Of a stretch of DNA of 64,000 nt, positions 23,997 through 35,700 are shown in pieces. The stretch is taken from contig NC_082596.1 in NCBI RefSeq assembly GCF_030936135.1, positions 76,662,888 through 76,726,887 of the forward strand, given 5' to 3'. Source of the DNA: Gavia stellata (taxonomy: Eukaryota > Chordata > Aves > Gaviiformes > Gaviidae). How positions within the stretch are numbered: the stretch's first letter is position 1; each line of letters begins with the position of its first letter. The translations under genes were made by a program, and so were the position numbers. The notes under the pieces were generated by a model. It worked only from the letters and a program-made list of their open reading frames with translations, did not search any database and had not been told where the DNA came from.

Positions 23997-24366
23997 CGCT
24001 GGCGCACGCCGAGCGCCTGCTCGGTGCTGCCCGGAGCGCAGGCAGGAGAGCTGAGGCACCTTCCCTGGGCAGTTTCGTGGGGGGAAAACGTGCAACAGGG
24101 TGGGCAGATGAGGTCGAAGAAGTCCACGCGCGAATGCCTCGCGTTTGTGGATGCCCCTGGCTGCTCTGTTGGCTTTATTTGTAAGAAAAAACAGCCCTCC
24201 CCCCCCCGAAAAGCATGCGGCGGTGCTACCTGGGGGTGAGGACGGGAAGCCCCCGTAACAGCCTCCAAACCTGCCGCCCCCAGCCCCTCTCGCCCCGGGA
24301 CGGGCTCCGCAGCCCGCCCGCCGCCGCCGCCGCCGGGGCTCCCGACCGCCCCCTGTCCTCGGCGGG

Positions 24367-24381
24367 GCGGCGGCGGCGGCG
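24367..24381. repeat. CGG trinucleotide run
   Basis: About five CGG units lie within GGCGGGGCGGCGGCGGCGG; shorter CCG/CGG runs lie at about 24,320-24,336 and 24,478-24,488. CGG runs are frequent in vertebrate promoters and 5' leaders and are length-variable. Confidence 0.7.
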
Positions 24382-24423
24382 GGGCGCGGGCCGGGGCTGC
24401 GGCTGCGTGCGGCGGGGGCGGGA

Positions 24424-24441
24424 GCGGGGCGGGGCGGGGCG
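24424..24441. promoter_or_regulatory. Tandem GC boxes (Sp1/KLF type)
   Basis: Three overlapping GGGGCGGGGC-type boxes occupy these 18 bases. They are consensus sites for Sp1/KLF zinc-finger factors, usually found some 40-100 bases upstream of the start site in TATA-less promoters. This suggests a start near 24,450-24,540. A CAGCTG E-box follows at 24,453. Confidence 0.6.
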
Positions 24442-24444
24442 CCG

Positions 24445-24846
24445 CCGGGAGTCAGCTGGGCGCGGGGCGAGAGCGCGGCGGCGGCGGGGCGCCGTTAGCA
24501 GCAGGAGCCGGTGGCGGCGCGGGCAGGCAGAAGTTTTCTCCGGCGATTCCTCCCGCAGCCCGGGGTCGCCTTGCGGAGGCGCGACCGTCCCCGTTGGGTG
24601 TGTTTTGCTTTTTCTGTTTGTTTAATTGCATTTTTTTTTCGCTGTTGTTTTTGAGGCGCGTGGCTCCGAGAGCTTGCCCTCCTCTGCCCGTGCCCCCTCC
24701 ACCCCGCCGCCCGGAGGACCCCCCTCCCCGCCCGCGCTCCCGTCCCCGCCGCCGCGCACGACCGTTCCCCCGACCCCCTGCGCCCGCCCGAAACTTGGCG
24801 GGTGGGCGCCGCCCGGCGGGGAGGGTGCCGGCCGGCCGCCCAGCAG
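24445..24846 (+). other. Probable non-coding first exon of an unidentified gene
   Basis: The exon end is inferred from the splice donor GCCCAGCAG|GTAAGGGG, whose junction lies between 24,846 and 24,847. Its start is inferred only from the GC-box array just upstream and is uncertain by about 100 bases. There is no ATG anywhere from 24,218 to 25,343, so the exon cannot start a normal coding frame and would be entirely 5' untranslated leader. It contains a T-rich patch at 24,601-24,653 in otherwise extreme GC. The next exon is not recognisable within the window, implying a long first intron, as is common in genes for transcription factors, receptors and signalling proteins. I do not recognise the leader, so I give no gene name. 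Alternatives are a long non-coding RNA, or donor use only in minor transcripts. Confidence 0.5.
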
Positions 24847-24852
24847 GTAAGG
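24847..24852 (+). other. Plus-strand splice donor
   Basis: CAG|GTAAGG matches the consensus MAG|GTRAGT at eight of nine positions. It lies in the CpG island downstream of the GC boxes, and is the best donor I found within the island core on the plus strand. Confidence 0.55.
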
Positions 24853-24911
24853 GGCCGGGGAGCAGCGGTGGCTGCCCCTGGGACGCCACAGCGGGGGGAG
24901 GCTGGGGCGGC

Positions 24912-24927
24912 GGGGGGGGGGGGGGGG
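24912..24927 (+). repeat. G16 homopolymer
   Basis: Sixteen consecutive G residues in the CpG island, just inside the putative first intron. Such a tract is prone to length errors in sequencing and can form G-quadruplexes. Confidence 0.8.
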
Positions 24928-25620
24928 CTTGCCGGCTCCTCGGTGGCGGAGGCCGGTGGGAGGAGGAGGACCGGAGCAAACTTCCTTTTCCTGGGGCCGC
25001 CGGCGAGCCCCCCGTGCCCGCGGGGAGCGCCCCCCGCGCACCTCCCGCCGCCCGGCGGGGAGCCCCCGGGGCCGAGCGGGGGGCGACCGGCGGCTGCTCG
25101 CCGCGGGGCTCGGAGGAGCGGCCCTTTCCCCCGCTCGGGTCCTCCTTGCCGCGTTTTGTTTGCTCGCCTGCTTCGTGCCTCTCCCCGGCGGTACCCGGAG
25201 CCGGGCTTTCCCGTCGCCCCGCGCTGCAAGTGGGTGAAGACCTGCCCCGCCAACTGCCGGCGGCCCTGCCGAAACTCCCCCTGTGTCCGTCCGTCCCCCT
25301 TGCTCCCCCCCTCGCCGTTTAGTGTTTGCGGGAGGGCTGGCGGATGGGCAGTTGGCAGAAATGCCACCTCGGAGTGCTGCCACCTTCCTGCTCGTCCGCT
25401 GCGCGGATCTGCGGCGGCAGCCGGGAAGCCGTGCGCGTGCGGGAGAGCAGCCCTGCGCACCGCCGCCGGCCCCGGCCGTGCCGGAGAGCCCCTCGCTACC
25501 CCCGGGGACCCGAGATCGGGGGAGTGCTCGGTTTCTCCTGCCTCCGCTCCCCGCCAGGAGAGCCGCGCACGCATGGCTCTCTGCTTGTATCCCTGTGGTG
25601 CTGCAAGCTGGGGCTGAACC

Positions 25621-26169
25621 TGTGGCATCTTTATCAGAACAGTTTGCAGTTAATTGGTTTGGCAGATGAACTCCTGCAAAATCCTCTTGCCTGCCTCTGT
25701 TGCTTAAGTGCCAGCGCCCCCCTTCCCTCTTTTCCCCCGCTTTCCTTTGAAGCATCACATAACTCCGTATTGCCAGCAGGATGGAAAATGCTGATTCAGC
25801 AGCCTGGAGCCCCACTCCATCTGAAGTGGTGGTCTGCCTGAAATGTTCCCATTTGTTGAAATGGCAACATGTGTTGCTGGTATGTCAAAGCAGCATTGAT
25901 CAGGTTTTCTAAAACAGCCCCGAAGAATGTGGTTTGCTTTTCCCTTCGCTAAAGAAGAATGAATACCGCTGGGAGGGGAAGCGATAGGGGGACAGGAGTA
26001 GCTACCACCTTAAGTTACGCTTCTAAGGGACAGCTGAAATTGTGTTGCCTCATAAAGGTGCTAAGCAATTACTCATTTTCGCAAAGATTTTTGTAGGATG
26101 TATAGCAAGGATGCATTAATGCTCCAACTCAGTCTATTCCTGAGTCTAGAGGCTAGTTGTACTTAAAGC
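25621..26169 (+). other. Start of probable intron 1, unique DNA
   Basis: CpG density falls sharply after about 25,620 and no further exon signals were recognised. A frame at 25,326-25,841 runs from the island into this part and has no recognisable homology. Confidence 0.5.
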
Positions 26170-26300
26170 TCTAGAAAAGGTATGGGGAAGGGCAACAAGG
26201 CTAATCCTAGGATTAAAAGGACTGAGTTATGAGGACAGGTTAAAAAAACCCACCACAAATGCATGGAGATTAGAAAAGCTGCATAGAAAAAGGAAATATG
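26170..26300 (+). mobile_element. Old CR1-type LINE fragment, plus strand
   Basis: CTAGAAAAGGTATGGGGAAGGGCAACAAGGCTAATCCTAGGATTAAAAGGACTGAGTTATGAGGACAGGTTAA follows the CR1 segment just downstream of the reverse-transcriptase frame. Its consensus reads roughly 'cagaagagggcaacaaaaatgat', 'tatgaggagaggtt'. After about 26,300 the match fades. It is strongly diverged. Confidence 0.55.
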
Positions 26301-29300
26301 CTTGAAACTTTAAATGGCAGCTCTGGCTGTGCTTCATGATCATTTTGGGGCTGGGGAAGGGTGCAGGGGCTCAGCAGGATGCTCTTTGCATGCAGTGTTA
26401 GTCTTTCTGGAGGGCTTACCTCACAGTGGAGCAGAAGAGGGAGAGCTGTTCCAGAGCCATATTCCTCTGGCTATCTTTGTACAGTTATATGCTAATATCA
26501 AGGCTGTTTGGGTTTTCTTCCTCGAAAGCCGAACTCTTTAAAATTCAGCACAGAGCGAACAACGAAGCCTGAAGAGCAAAGTTTGGAGGCCTTATTGCAA
26601 ATGGTAAACTGACGGAGCAGCTTGCCTCCAGTGGTCATTTTACCATGTTATACTCTGATTTATTTTCTCCACCTGGACTTTGTTTGTTCTTAAAGTAGGT
26701 CTTGTTTGCCCTGGCTACGTATGAAGAATCTTGTGGTACTTCCATGGTTCTCCTTGGTTTTGTTAATCAAAACATCCCCTTCCTTACTGCTGTCCGAGTT
26801 AGCTTTCATCCTCGGATACAGCCACACCTGAGTTTCAGTAGCGTATTCCCGTGTTACTTGTTATGTAGTCCAAAAGTGCTGCCTAAATGCAAAATGGATC
26901 TCCGCATTTCAGTTCTACTTAAGCATATACCATGCACTCTGTGAATAAAACAAATATTTGCAGCCCTCTGTCTTGCGAGCACTTAAATGACTCCAGCAAG
27001 AATTGTCACAAAGGTTTTTTAGAGATCTGTGGTCATGTTCTCAGCCACACTCAGGGTGTAAATGGGCAAAAAGTATCTGGATCTCTCTGGCGAAGGGATC
27101 CTTCCGAGGCGGGGAGTTCCCAGCTGGCAGAGGAAAGGCATAGCTGGGTCATGTGCCGCTTCTGCCAGCAGCATGGGAACGTTGCGCTGGGAGTTTGTTT
27201 TCTGACTGCACCGAACTAGCAGATGTCCCTCTAGACTGAGGCACTGGCAGCTTCCCTGGGTGTGTGTAGCAGTGGGCTAGCTGGGGGGCTCCTGGGTAGT
27301 GCCGGGTGGGACCGAGTTGTCACTCCTCTCCTCCCTTCCGTCATACCCCTGTATGCATCGCTTATGGAGGTTTACAGGGATAGTGCTAAATGAGGCCAGA
27401 TTTCTAGGCAAAACTTTTCCGTAGACCAGCTGAACGCTTTCTTGGGAAGTGTGTGTGTGGGAAATGCATTCAGGTGCTTCTTTGGAGACCTGGAAGCTGG
27501 GGTGGGGGGAGAGATGAAGGGGACTGCCTTTTGATGACCAGTGGTATGCATTTTTAGGAGGTGCTTAAGTGTTTGCTGAGGTAAAAATTTCGCTGAGGTG
27601 CAAAAATCTTACCAGTTTCTGCTGGCCTTTTTATGTTAAACCTCTACGTGAACTTTATTAGTGGGGTTGAGGGAAACGCTTTTCCTCATTTTAAACCAGC
27701 ATTTCTGTCCAAACTAAGACTAAGGAAGCCTGCTTTTCTTCGGATTTGTCTCAACTACGAGGGTATTGATGCCGTTTCACAGTACAGCATTTCTCGCATA
27801 TACCCACCTGGCCCAGCGTTTTCACAGACAAGGAGGGTAACTCCTGAGACCTCTGCCTCTGTCAGGCTTGCATGAAACTTGCCAACTGGCTTGGCTACAG
27901 TGTGATTGCATAAACCTCCTTCTGTAGGAAAGCAGGCTCAGAAGTTAGGATTGTTTTTCTTGGAAACTGGACCTGCTCCTGGGCATGTCCAAAATATACC
28001 AGTTGTGACTCTTCACCTAGGGAGATCTAGGAATGGAGATCCTTTTCCTAAAAGGTGAAACTCCACAGTCGTTTTAGGAATTATGGAGAACAAGGTTGCC
28101 AAGGAATCCTTTTATGTGCATTGAACTTCATTTACAGGTTTGCCATCCTTGCACTGCCTTGCAACCTAAACCTGGATGTGGCAAAGTAGTCTTGTTTCCC
28201 ATAATTTTTCTCCCAAACCGGTGGTTGTTATGAAACAGTATTATCAAGCAGACAGATGTCACCTCTTTGACTTTTCTTTCCTTATACTTGTTGAGCTGTG
28301 CACTTCTGAGCTTGTCCCCTGCCAGGTCTTTCCTATTCTCATACCATCTGTTGAATTGGATGATCTTTTTGAACAGCAGTTCTCCCATTAGCTCAGTATG
28401 GCTCCTCTGTTGCATTGTGGATGTAGGGAGGACTATGACAAGGAAGCCAGATTCTACTATGAGTGCAGCATAAAAGAAAACTGTTGATCAGGGTGAAGCA
28501 TCTTGTCTACAGAGAGACTCTTTTATCTCTTCAGCAATGGGGCAACCAGAATAGTCTGACTTCATGAGAGCTGGTTGGGTATTACCTACAATCCCTTTGC
28601 TGGCATGCTTTATTCCCATGGCCAGTGTCTCTTCATAACCTGCTGTGAGAGTGAGACAGGCACTACATTTTTCATGTAGGTATGTTCATCTGCAAGTAGT
28701 GTCGTTCATGGTTTCTAGCAGCTTGTGGACTCGCGATGTACATAGGAGCACTGAAGATTGAAGGATTCATGAAGTGAGTCACCACCAGTGCCAAGTTATC
28801 CTGAAACTCTCATTTTAAGAGATCTTCCTGTTCCCACTGATGTGCATCCATTGCCTGAAAACCCATCTCCCTCTTTGCTTTCTTAGGGTCTTTCATAAGT
28901 TGCAGATGGATGCGGCTGTCATGACTGAAGGCATTACAAGTTCAAGCCCCAATTCAGTGTAGTGCCCTTGTGAACGGTTCTGTGTTTCCTGGTGTCTGTA
29001 ACAGAAAAGACCAGCGATTTCTGTTTAATAGTGAGGAGCCAGTGCTGCCGATGAACTTGAAAACTTCTTGGAAGATGCTCACGAAAGCATGAGGTTTTGA
29101 GCACTAGGTGAGTAATTTTCTGCTAGGAGAAGGCAGCGGCTATGTGGCTGCTTGGGATTTTACAGGCAAACTACCCATAGTGGAGAAGACCAGAGACTCA
29201 AGTGTGGATTGAACAAAAGCATAGGCAGGATGAATCACGTGGGTTCTTCAAAACGCAACATTAATGCTCCTTTACAAGCCAAGACAGCTTTTAATGAAAC

Positions 29301-31472
29301 CTGCTAATTGCATCTCAATTAGTTAACCCATGGGGAGATGCAGATTACCACCCCGAATGGCTACAGCAAAAGCTGGCCATCATGAAGATTGGGTGTTCTA
29401 AGTGGGTGATCTCTCTAGCAGTGTAGGAGACCTTCTCCAGCAGCATGGATAATACCGCACACGACTAATACTGTAAATTAGTGTGAGGAACCTTTTCCTT
29501 CCCAAAGCCTTTCGGAAACCTTTGATAAGTCATTTTTGGTAAGTCATTACATCTTTGGGTATCAAACAATAACTTTGGAGAGAGGAAAATGGTAGAGGGA
29601 AATGTGTACTTCTCTGATGCATGGTATGAAGTAAAATTACAGGTTGTATTAAGCTTGTAGATTGCTAGACTCGATCTGGCATAATCTAGGCATGTGGCAT
29701 GAAAGTCTACCTCATTGATAATGAGAGAAATGAACTCTTCCTGGAGCTGAAAAGAGGCGAAATGTGTCTCTTGGAGCTTTTTGAAGCTTTCAGGACTGCT
29801 GGTTTTGAGACTACGCTAGTTCAGGTATGATGGGATAAGGTTTTTTTGCTAGAATAGTTTGACTTCTTGGAGGAGGGATCAGCAGTGAGAAATTTCCTCT
29901 TTACCATGTGAAGGTAGGACAGACTCTGCTTATTCTTTCCTGAAGTGAGAATCGGGGAGAGGGCGAGGGGAGTTGCAAGTGTTAATTATACTGCGCAGTG
30001 TACTTCTGAAAAGAGCTTTGGGACTATGGCGATAGTCATGGGCCTTGGATGCAGAGGCGATGAGTGCCCTAGACGAGTTTACTGGGAACACCGTAATGGT
30101 CTCCGCATTCTCTTCTTGCGGGCAGATACTATAGAGTATCTGAGAAAGAAACGTGGTGTCCTATTTCTGTTGTATTCTTTTGTTGTACTCCAGGGGAAGA
30201 CTGCAAGAGGTTTTCCCATTATCTTACCCTCCTGCTGCTAAGCTGTCATTCTTAGGCCAACAGCAACAAGTTGAGCAGCTATGTTGATCTTAATGCCCAA
30301 CAGTTATATTAATGATTACAATATTAACTGTTGGACACTCCTGTTGCTCCAGCAGTACTATTCAAACAATGTATTTCTTAGCGAATCTGTTGCAGCTTTT
30401 TCAGAGGCCAAAGCCAAGGAACATGGGCAAATTCCAAAAAGGCAGTTTTACACAGGCAGGTCACGATGAATGGTGTAATTGTAAACACATGTTTGGTTAA
30501 ACCACTAGCAAAGCAGCCTCTGATTCTTCCCAGCCTCCATCAATGCCAGCTTCTACTAGTTCTCAACAGGACAAAAATAGGAAATTACTTTCCTGGCAGG
30601 CAAACTGTAGAGGAAATGCCATGCCATCCCGCTGGAATAAACCTATAGCCCAGTGGGAGGGAACTCTCCTGCTGAGCAGTGGTGGGGATTTCTACATTTG
30701 TTCACAAAGTAAACTTCAGAGCGTGGTCCTTACGCTCCCTTCATGCTTACTGCTGCAGAATTTGTGTCAACAGAGAAATCGGAGAAACCGAGTGGCTGCT
30801 GTGAAGCCGATCCTGTGGTCACTGAAGACTGTGGATAAGTAAGGGTGGATAGTACTCCATGACACCAGTATCATTCTTCCATTATGCATCGCTGGTGAGA
30901 AAATCAATAAGCAGGGAGAATCTCTAAGTCTGTAGACTCTCTTCGTGGTGGAGATTAGCACTTGATGAACACTTGGAAACTTCATTCAATGCCTGGTATC
31001 TAAGTTCTGCCTTTGTGATGACTTGATCAAGTGGCTGAAGCTCTGCCCTAATTCATGTTGTCAGTTCATAGCACAGACTAAGTTTTCAGAAGCTCTTTTT
31101 TCCTTCAATTACCTTTATTTCTGGGTCATCTTCAGGTGCTAATTTTGGTTCTGAAACAATGGGGAAGGGAATCCTTGAAAAATCTCTTTCACTGTAGATG
31201 TTCCTGTTACAAGATGGTTTGACACTTAAATATATTCTTGGTCAGGGAGTTGCAGCTGGGCTCTATGTCTGTGCATGCTTCATATGTTTTTAGAGTGCTT
31301 TAGATTTCAAAACTAACTGGCAGCAGGGATTTAGATCCTTTAGAAAAGGAAATCTTGTTAGAAAATTTTCCCAGGTCTTGATTTTAATGGAGGACAGTAG
31401 GACAAGATAGTTATATATTGGAAAGGATCACACCAGAGGCTTTCAAGAGCTGAAATAAAAATGGGGAAGTGA

Positions 31473-31527
31473 TTTTTTTCTTTCTTTTTTTAATTTTTTT
31501 TTTTCCTTTCTTCTTTCCTTCTTCTCC
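31473..31527 (+). repeat. Polypyrimidine tract
   Basis: About 55 bases of T and C, interrupted only by AA at 31,492-31,493. On its own it could serve as a splicing polypyrimidine tract, but the next bases (TCTCCGGTG) contain no AG, so no acceptor is formed at its end. Confidence 0.7.
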
Positions 31528-32658
31528 GGTGATGTTCATCTCTGTGAAACTGCTAGGTACAGATTCAGATAGGAGAATGTTCTCTCTCCTTAAATGGGAA
31601 TTGGGAGAGGGGGTTGGAGAGACTGGGGGAAGGTAAAATCTGTAGATTGGTCTTGCTTAATGTACTGTTAAAGCTCTGAGCATCCTTGGAAAGGAATGAG
31701 GAGCTTTTATTATATTAAAGCAGAAGTGTGGAATTAAACTTCAAGGAGCTGGAAAAGCTAAACATTCAGAAGCTTGTGATGTTTTTGTCTTGTGCCAAAG
31801 CCTTTCTTAAAAGGCCTGCTTTCCCTTCTGGCTCAAATGTATTTAAAGTCCATTTCGGAGAATGTTAAGGGAGAAATATGTATTGCAAGGCCATTGATTC
31901 TTCCCAAATTAATGTCTTGTGGGTGATCATTCTTCATTCTAATAGCTGCTCATGCTGACATCACCCGAGATGTCAGGGGATTATGTCAGAATTCAAGCCT
32001 TGATATTTTGCAGAACAATGGCTCAAGTGCTGGCAGACGCTTTCTTGGTGGGTCATGTTGCTTTTGTTTTTCCTGTCCAGCTCGAACTGTGGTGTTCTAG
32101 TTACTGTACTTGGTCACAGCAAGGAGTGTAGTAAACAAAACAATTTCCAAGAGAAAGCTATCAGTGCAGCACAATTGTAAGGACAAAGTACTACTTGCTG
32201 CTAAATCTTACACTAGAGGCAGATTCACCATCAGCATCTATAATCTAGACACAGAAACGCATGCATTTTTTAACACTTATGAAAGAGCTCACCAGCTTTA
32301 AGTCTCTTTTTTGTTTTGTTTTCTGCTGTCATTAAATGTTTCATTCTAAGAATCCTGAAATCCAGAAAGCTGAGGCTGAAAGTTTCCTTTTGTTGTTGTT
32401 GGTTTTTTGTTTTTCCTCCCTGGCCGCTGGGCACCTAGCTTTAGTTTTTGTTTTTAAATGATAATTCTTAGTGAAGGCACTCTACGGGGAAAGAAATCAA
32501 AATAGCCCATTATTATGCCTAGAAATGATCAAAATAGAATGTCATAGATTATACATGATTTTCATGAACTGATAACTTTTGATATTCTTTACTGGTAGGC
32601 TATTACAACATTACCCGTAGTCGTGATATTTAACATTTGAAAGGTTTCAGAAGAGGCA

Positions 32659-32700
32659 TTGGGGTTGTTGTTTGTTTTTTTTTGTTTGGTTGGTTTTTTT
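32659..32700 (+). repeat. G/T-only run of 42 bases
   Basis: Only G and T occur, in an irregular GTTT/GGTT pattern. A similar run of 39 bases lies at 39,116-39,154 and one of 27 bases at 32,388-32,414. On the minus strand these read as A/C-only tracts, like aged poly(A)-derived simple sequence. No retroelement body was seen beside them. Confidence 0.65.
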
Positions 32701-35700
32701 CTAAAAGGCTTCAGGAGAATTGAGCAAGGAGGCTATGAGAGGAGCCGTAGGAGTGCACAGCAAATGCTATTTGGGTTGCTGGCATCTCTGATGTGTGCTC
32801 AAACTTGGTTTGCATTCAGCATGCATGTTTTGTTCTAGAGCTGATGCTAAAAAGGTCACAAAGAAATCTCTGTGGAGTTCCTTCCTAGCAAAGGTGGATT
32901 ACATTGTTAACACATGCAGTGTCAGAGGAGCGTTGCAAAGAATGTTGCAGCTGATGCCATACATGACAGGATGAGTTCAGGTGTGTGATGACGCTTGCAA
33001 CACTTGGTTGAGTTGTGGTCCGGTAACTTCCCTCCTCCTGCTTTCCCCCAGCGTCCTCTGGAAAACAGTACTGCTGATACAGTCTTTGGTAGGAGAGTGG
33101 CATCGCAAGAAGCTTTGCTAGTCTTACCCTTAGCTAATTTTGGTAAACGTATAATTTATCCTAGTTTATTTGTTCAACTCCTCATCCCAGCAGTGGGAGA
33201 AGTTCTCATGTGTGTTTGGAAAATGGGCAATTTTGAAAAGCAAAGTGAATGAAGGATTCCTGACTTTTAGTTTTTCTTGTATTCGTCTCTGAGAACTTCT
33301 GGGGCCCTTCATGTCCAACTGTCCAACTCTTCCTTACAAGGTTTGTTCCCCAGGTCTCTCTGATTTAAAATTCAGATGAGCTTCTGTTGGTGACATGAAG
33401 TAACCTGTCAGGTGAATTTGGCAGCTCTTGGTAGAGTTTCAGGGAGACAGCTAGTATGCAGACATCAGTGAGACAAGTCACTTTTTCTTTTAGAGTGCTG
33501 AAATACAAATTTCTGTTGTGAAAAATCTCCAATGTGAAGAGGCTGAAGAAGCTTTTCCCCTGGAAGATTATGTAAGGTATGTGTAGCTGTATCTTACTAT
33601 ACAATTGTCATAAGCCAGAGCAACTGAGGAAGAAACTGGTAATAAATCCATCATTATTCACATTATGAGAAATATCGAGAATAATAGCTGTTCATACTTA
33701 CGACAGTGCTATGAGGAACACTGGGGATTTGGTTGACTTGCCGTGAAATATTGTGATAAAACGTACTTGTTTCAGGCTAGTTACCGGCTGAAATGAAATG
33801 GTTTTTCCTGGAATGTCTCGGCTGTTCCCAGCCTCATGGTCCCAGAGCTGCCTGCGAGCTGGTTCAGCTGCTCCACTGACCAAAAGGGGTTTCTACAGCC
33901 AAAGTCAAATAAAGGCACTAGAGGTGAACTGCCCTTGTGTCTACTAGGAAATGATTTTGCTGGCTGTTGGGCAGATCTTGCCCATAAACTCCAGTGACTC
34001 TTGATGGGCTGCCTTGGATAGAGCTGCAAATTTCTCAGCCTTGCTAAAGCTAGTATACTTTAGCCTGGGAAAAAAACACAACAAAACACCCTGCAAACTG
34101 AAAACCAAAGTAAGTTCTGTAGTAGTTTTGGTGGTTATTCTTACCTGTGGTAAATGTGAAATCATTTTGGGGGCAAGGTGACATATCATGGCTTTCCTAC
34201 ATTTTACCAAACAGAACTTGAAGACCTGGCATTCAGGTTCTTGGGTTCTGGCTTGTACAGCAGTGACTGGCATTTCTTTTCAGAAACATTTCTGGTTGGC
34301 TTTTTCCATAATTTTAACACAAAGTTTTAGCTAAGTCTTTCTGGCTGGGTACCAACTCCATTAGACATGAACTCTTGGATGGACTGAGGAAGAGATCTTT
34401 TCTGACCCTTCATCACAGGGGTCTGCCTCTGTGTAAAAACAGTTTCTGTCTTCTACAGAGTCATTTGGAGAGTGACAAAAAGCGTATTAAATGTTTTCCC
34501 CATCCCCTGTGTTTTACTTCAAGCACTCTATGCTAGCTGCTGAATGAAGTTCAGGTTTCGTATCAGATGCTACTCCTAATGCTTCAATTGCTTTGCATAG
34601 CTGTATTAGGTTTTTGGGCTATTGAGATGAAGGAAGTAATGAATGAGAAGTAATTTTATGGTCATGTTAACACGGTTGCATACGAATGCCCAGTTTCTTC
34701 CTCTTTTCAGGATATCTGGCCAACTTGTATGCTTGACTTCAGCCATGTCCTATCTATACTGACTTTGGCAGTGATTCAGAGAAGACTCATCCAGCCAGAG
34801 AAGCATCCATGGGATGACTCTTTTATTGTGGTTTTTTTAATTTTTTTTTTAAAGCGTGTGGGGGCTGAAGCTTTCTTCCTCTGCGCAACTGCGGCTTGTC
34901 TAAAGTCAATATTTTCAGTATGGATCTACGTTCAAGCTGTGTGGTCAGAGTGAATTTTTGCCTAAACTAATGGTTGAGCCATAAATTGTTGCACTGTGTG
35001 GGCAACAATGCTTTCATCCAGTAGCTGGTCTTAGTTCACCTCTTTCTGCCAGTATCCTCTAATTCTGCGATTCTAATTCTTGACTCTGAAGTCAAGCATG
35101 GAAGCATGTGCTTTGTGTGAGGAGCTTGCAAACTCTTCTAAATCCAGTCTCGCTATGCAGAAAGAGCAGAGGTTCCCAAAGCGGCTTTCTCTGCTCCTCC
35201 TCCTGTCCTGAGGCCAGGGCTGCCTCTCTGCAGCTCCTTCTTCAGCAGTATCATCTTCGCTCCCAGCAGCCCTGTGGCCGTGCTGTCTCCCCTCCCGGCT
35301 ACCCAAATACCCCATTTCTCTCTCGGGGGTGGATGGGGTGTATGCATCTCAGGGTTGTGGCAACTGCCAGAATTCCCCAGCAGTGACTAAGTGCAGGGAG
35401 CTGGAGTTGGTGGTGAGCACCAGTACTGTAAAGCAGAAGAGGAAGCATCTTGAAAAGGTGTGCCAAAAAGAGGTGATCTTGCAGTGAGAAGAGTTTGGCG
35501 CTTGTGCTTTGCACTGTGTTAATGTGCTGTACTGACACTGTGGGTTAAAGCAGGTTTTCGTGGTAGAGGCTGTGTCTATGGTACAGAGTTTCCGGAATAT
35601 CTTACAGATATTGTAGACTTGCTCATAAAAGATCTTTGGGCCTTGACGTAGTTCAGTGGTATGCTGGAGTTTGGTATAGGCCTTATAATTGACCCATGTA

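Larger units (their letters stand above)
23030..24189. promoter_or_regulatory. GC-rich upstream shoulder of the CpG island
   Basis: GC and CpG rise from about 23,030. Features include a GGGCC tandem run at 23,142-23,163, a CpG-rich patch around 23,890-24,060 and frequent GCG motifs. The CpG density is lower and more uneven than in the core that follows. Open frames on both strands (for example 23,059-23,679 minus and 23,638-24,054 plus) have the Arg/Ala/Pro/Ser bias expected of GC-rich non-coding DNA and no recognisable domains. It is best read as proximal regulatory DNA. It could also contain a minus-strand exon ending at the donor at 23,996. Confidence 0.6.
24190..25620. promoter_or_regulatory. 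CpG island, probable promoter
   Basis: This is the only long segment in the window with sustained very high GC and near-expected CpG frequency. It contains (CGG)n/(CCG)n runs at about 24,320-24,336 and 24,367-24,381, and again near 24,478-24,488. Tandem GC boxes lie at 24,424-24,441 and a G16 tract at 24,912-24,927. No TATA element is visible. Such islands mark promoters of housekeeping and developmental genes in vertebrates. A splice donor on the plus strand at 24,847 supports plus-strand transcription. Overlapping open frames on both strands, some over 370 codons, are stop-poor only because of GC richness; they are low-complexity Pro/Arg/Gly/Ala strings and not proteins. Confidence 0.85.

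Noticed and set aside
24495..25815. Open frames of up to about 397 codons on both strands across the CpG island
   Set aside because: They are stop-poor because stop codons are AT-rich. The translations are Pro/Arg/Gly/Ala strings without domains, occur in most frames at once, and the plus-strand ones have no ATG.
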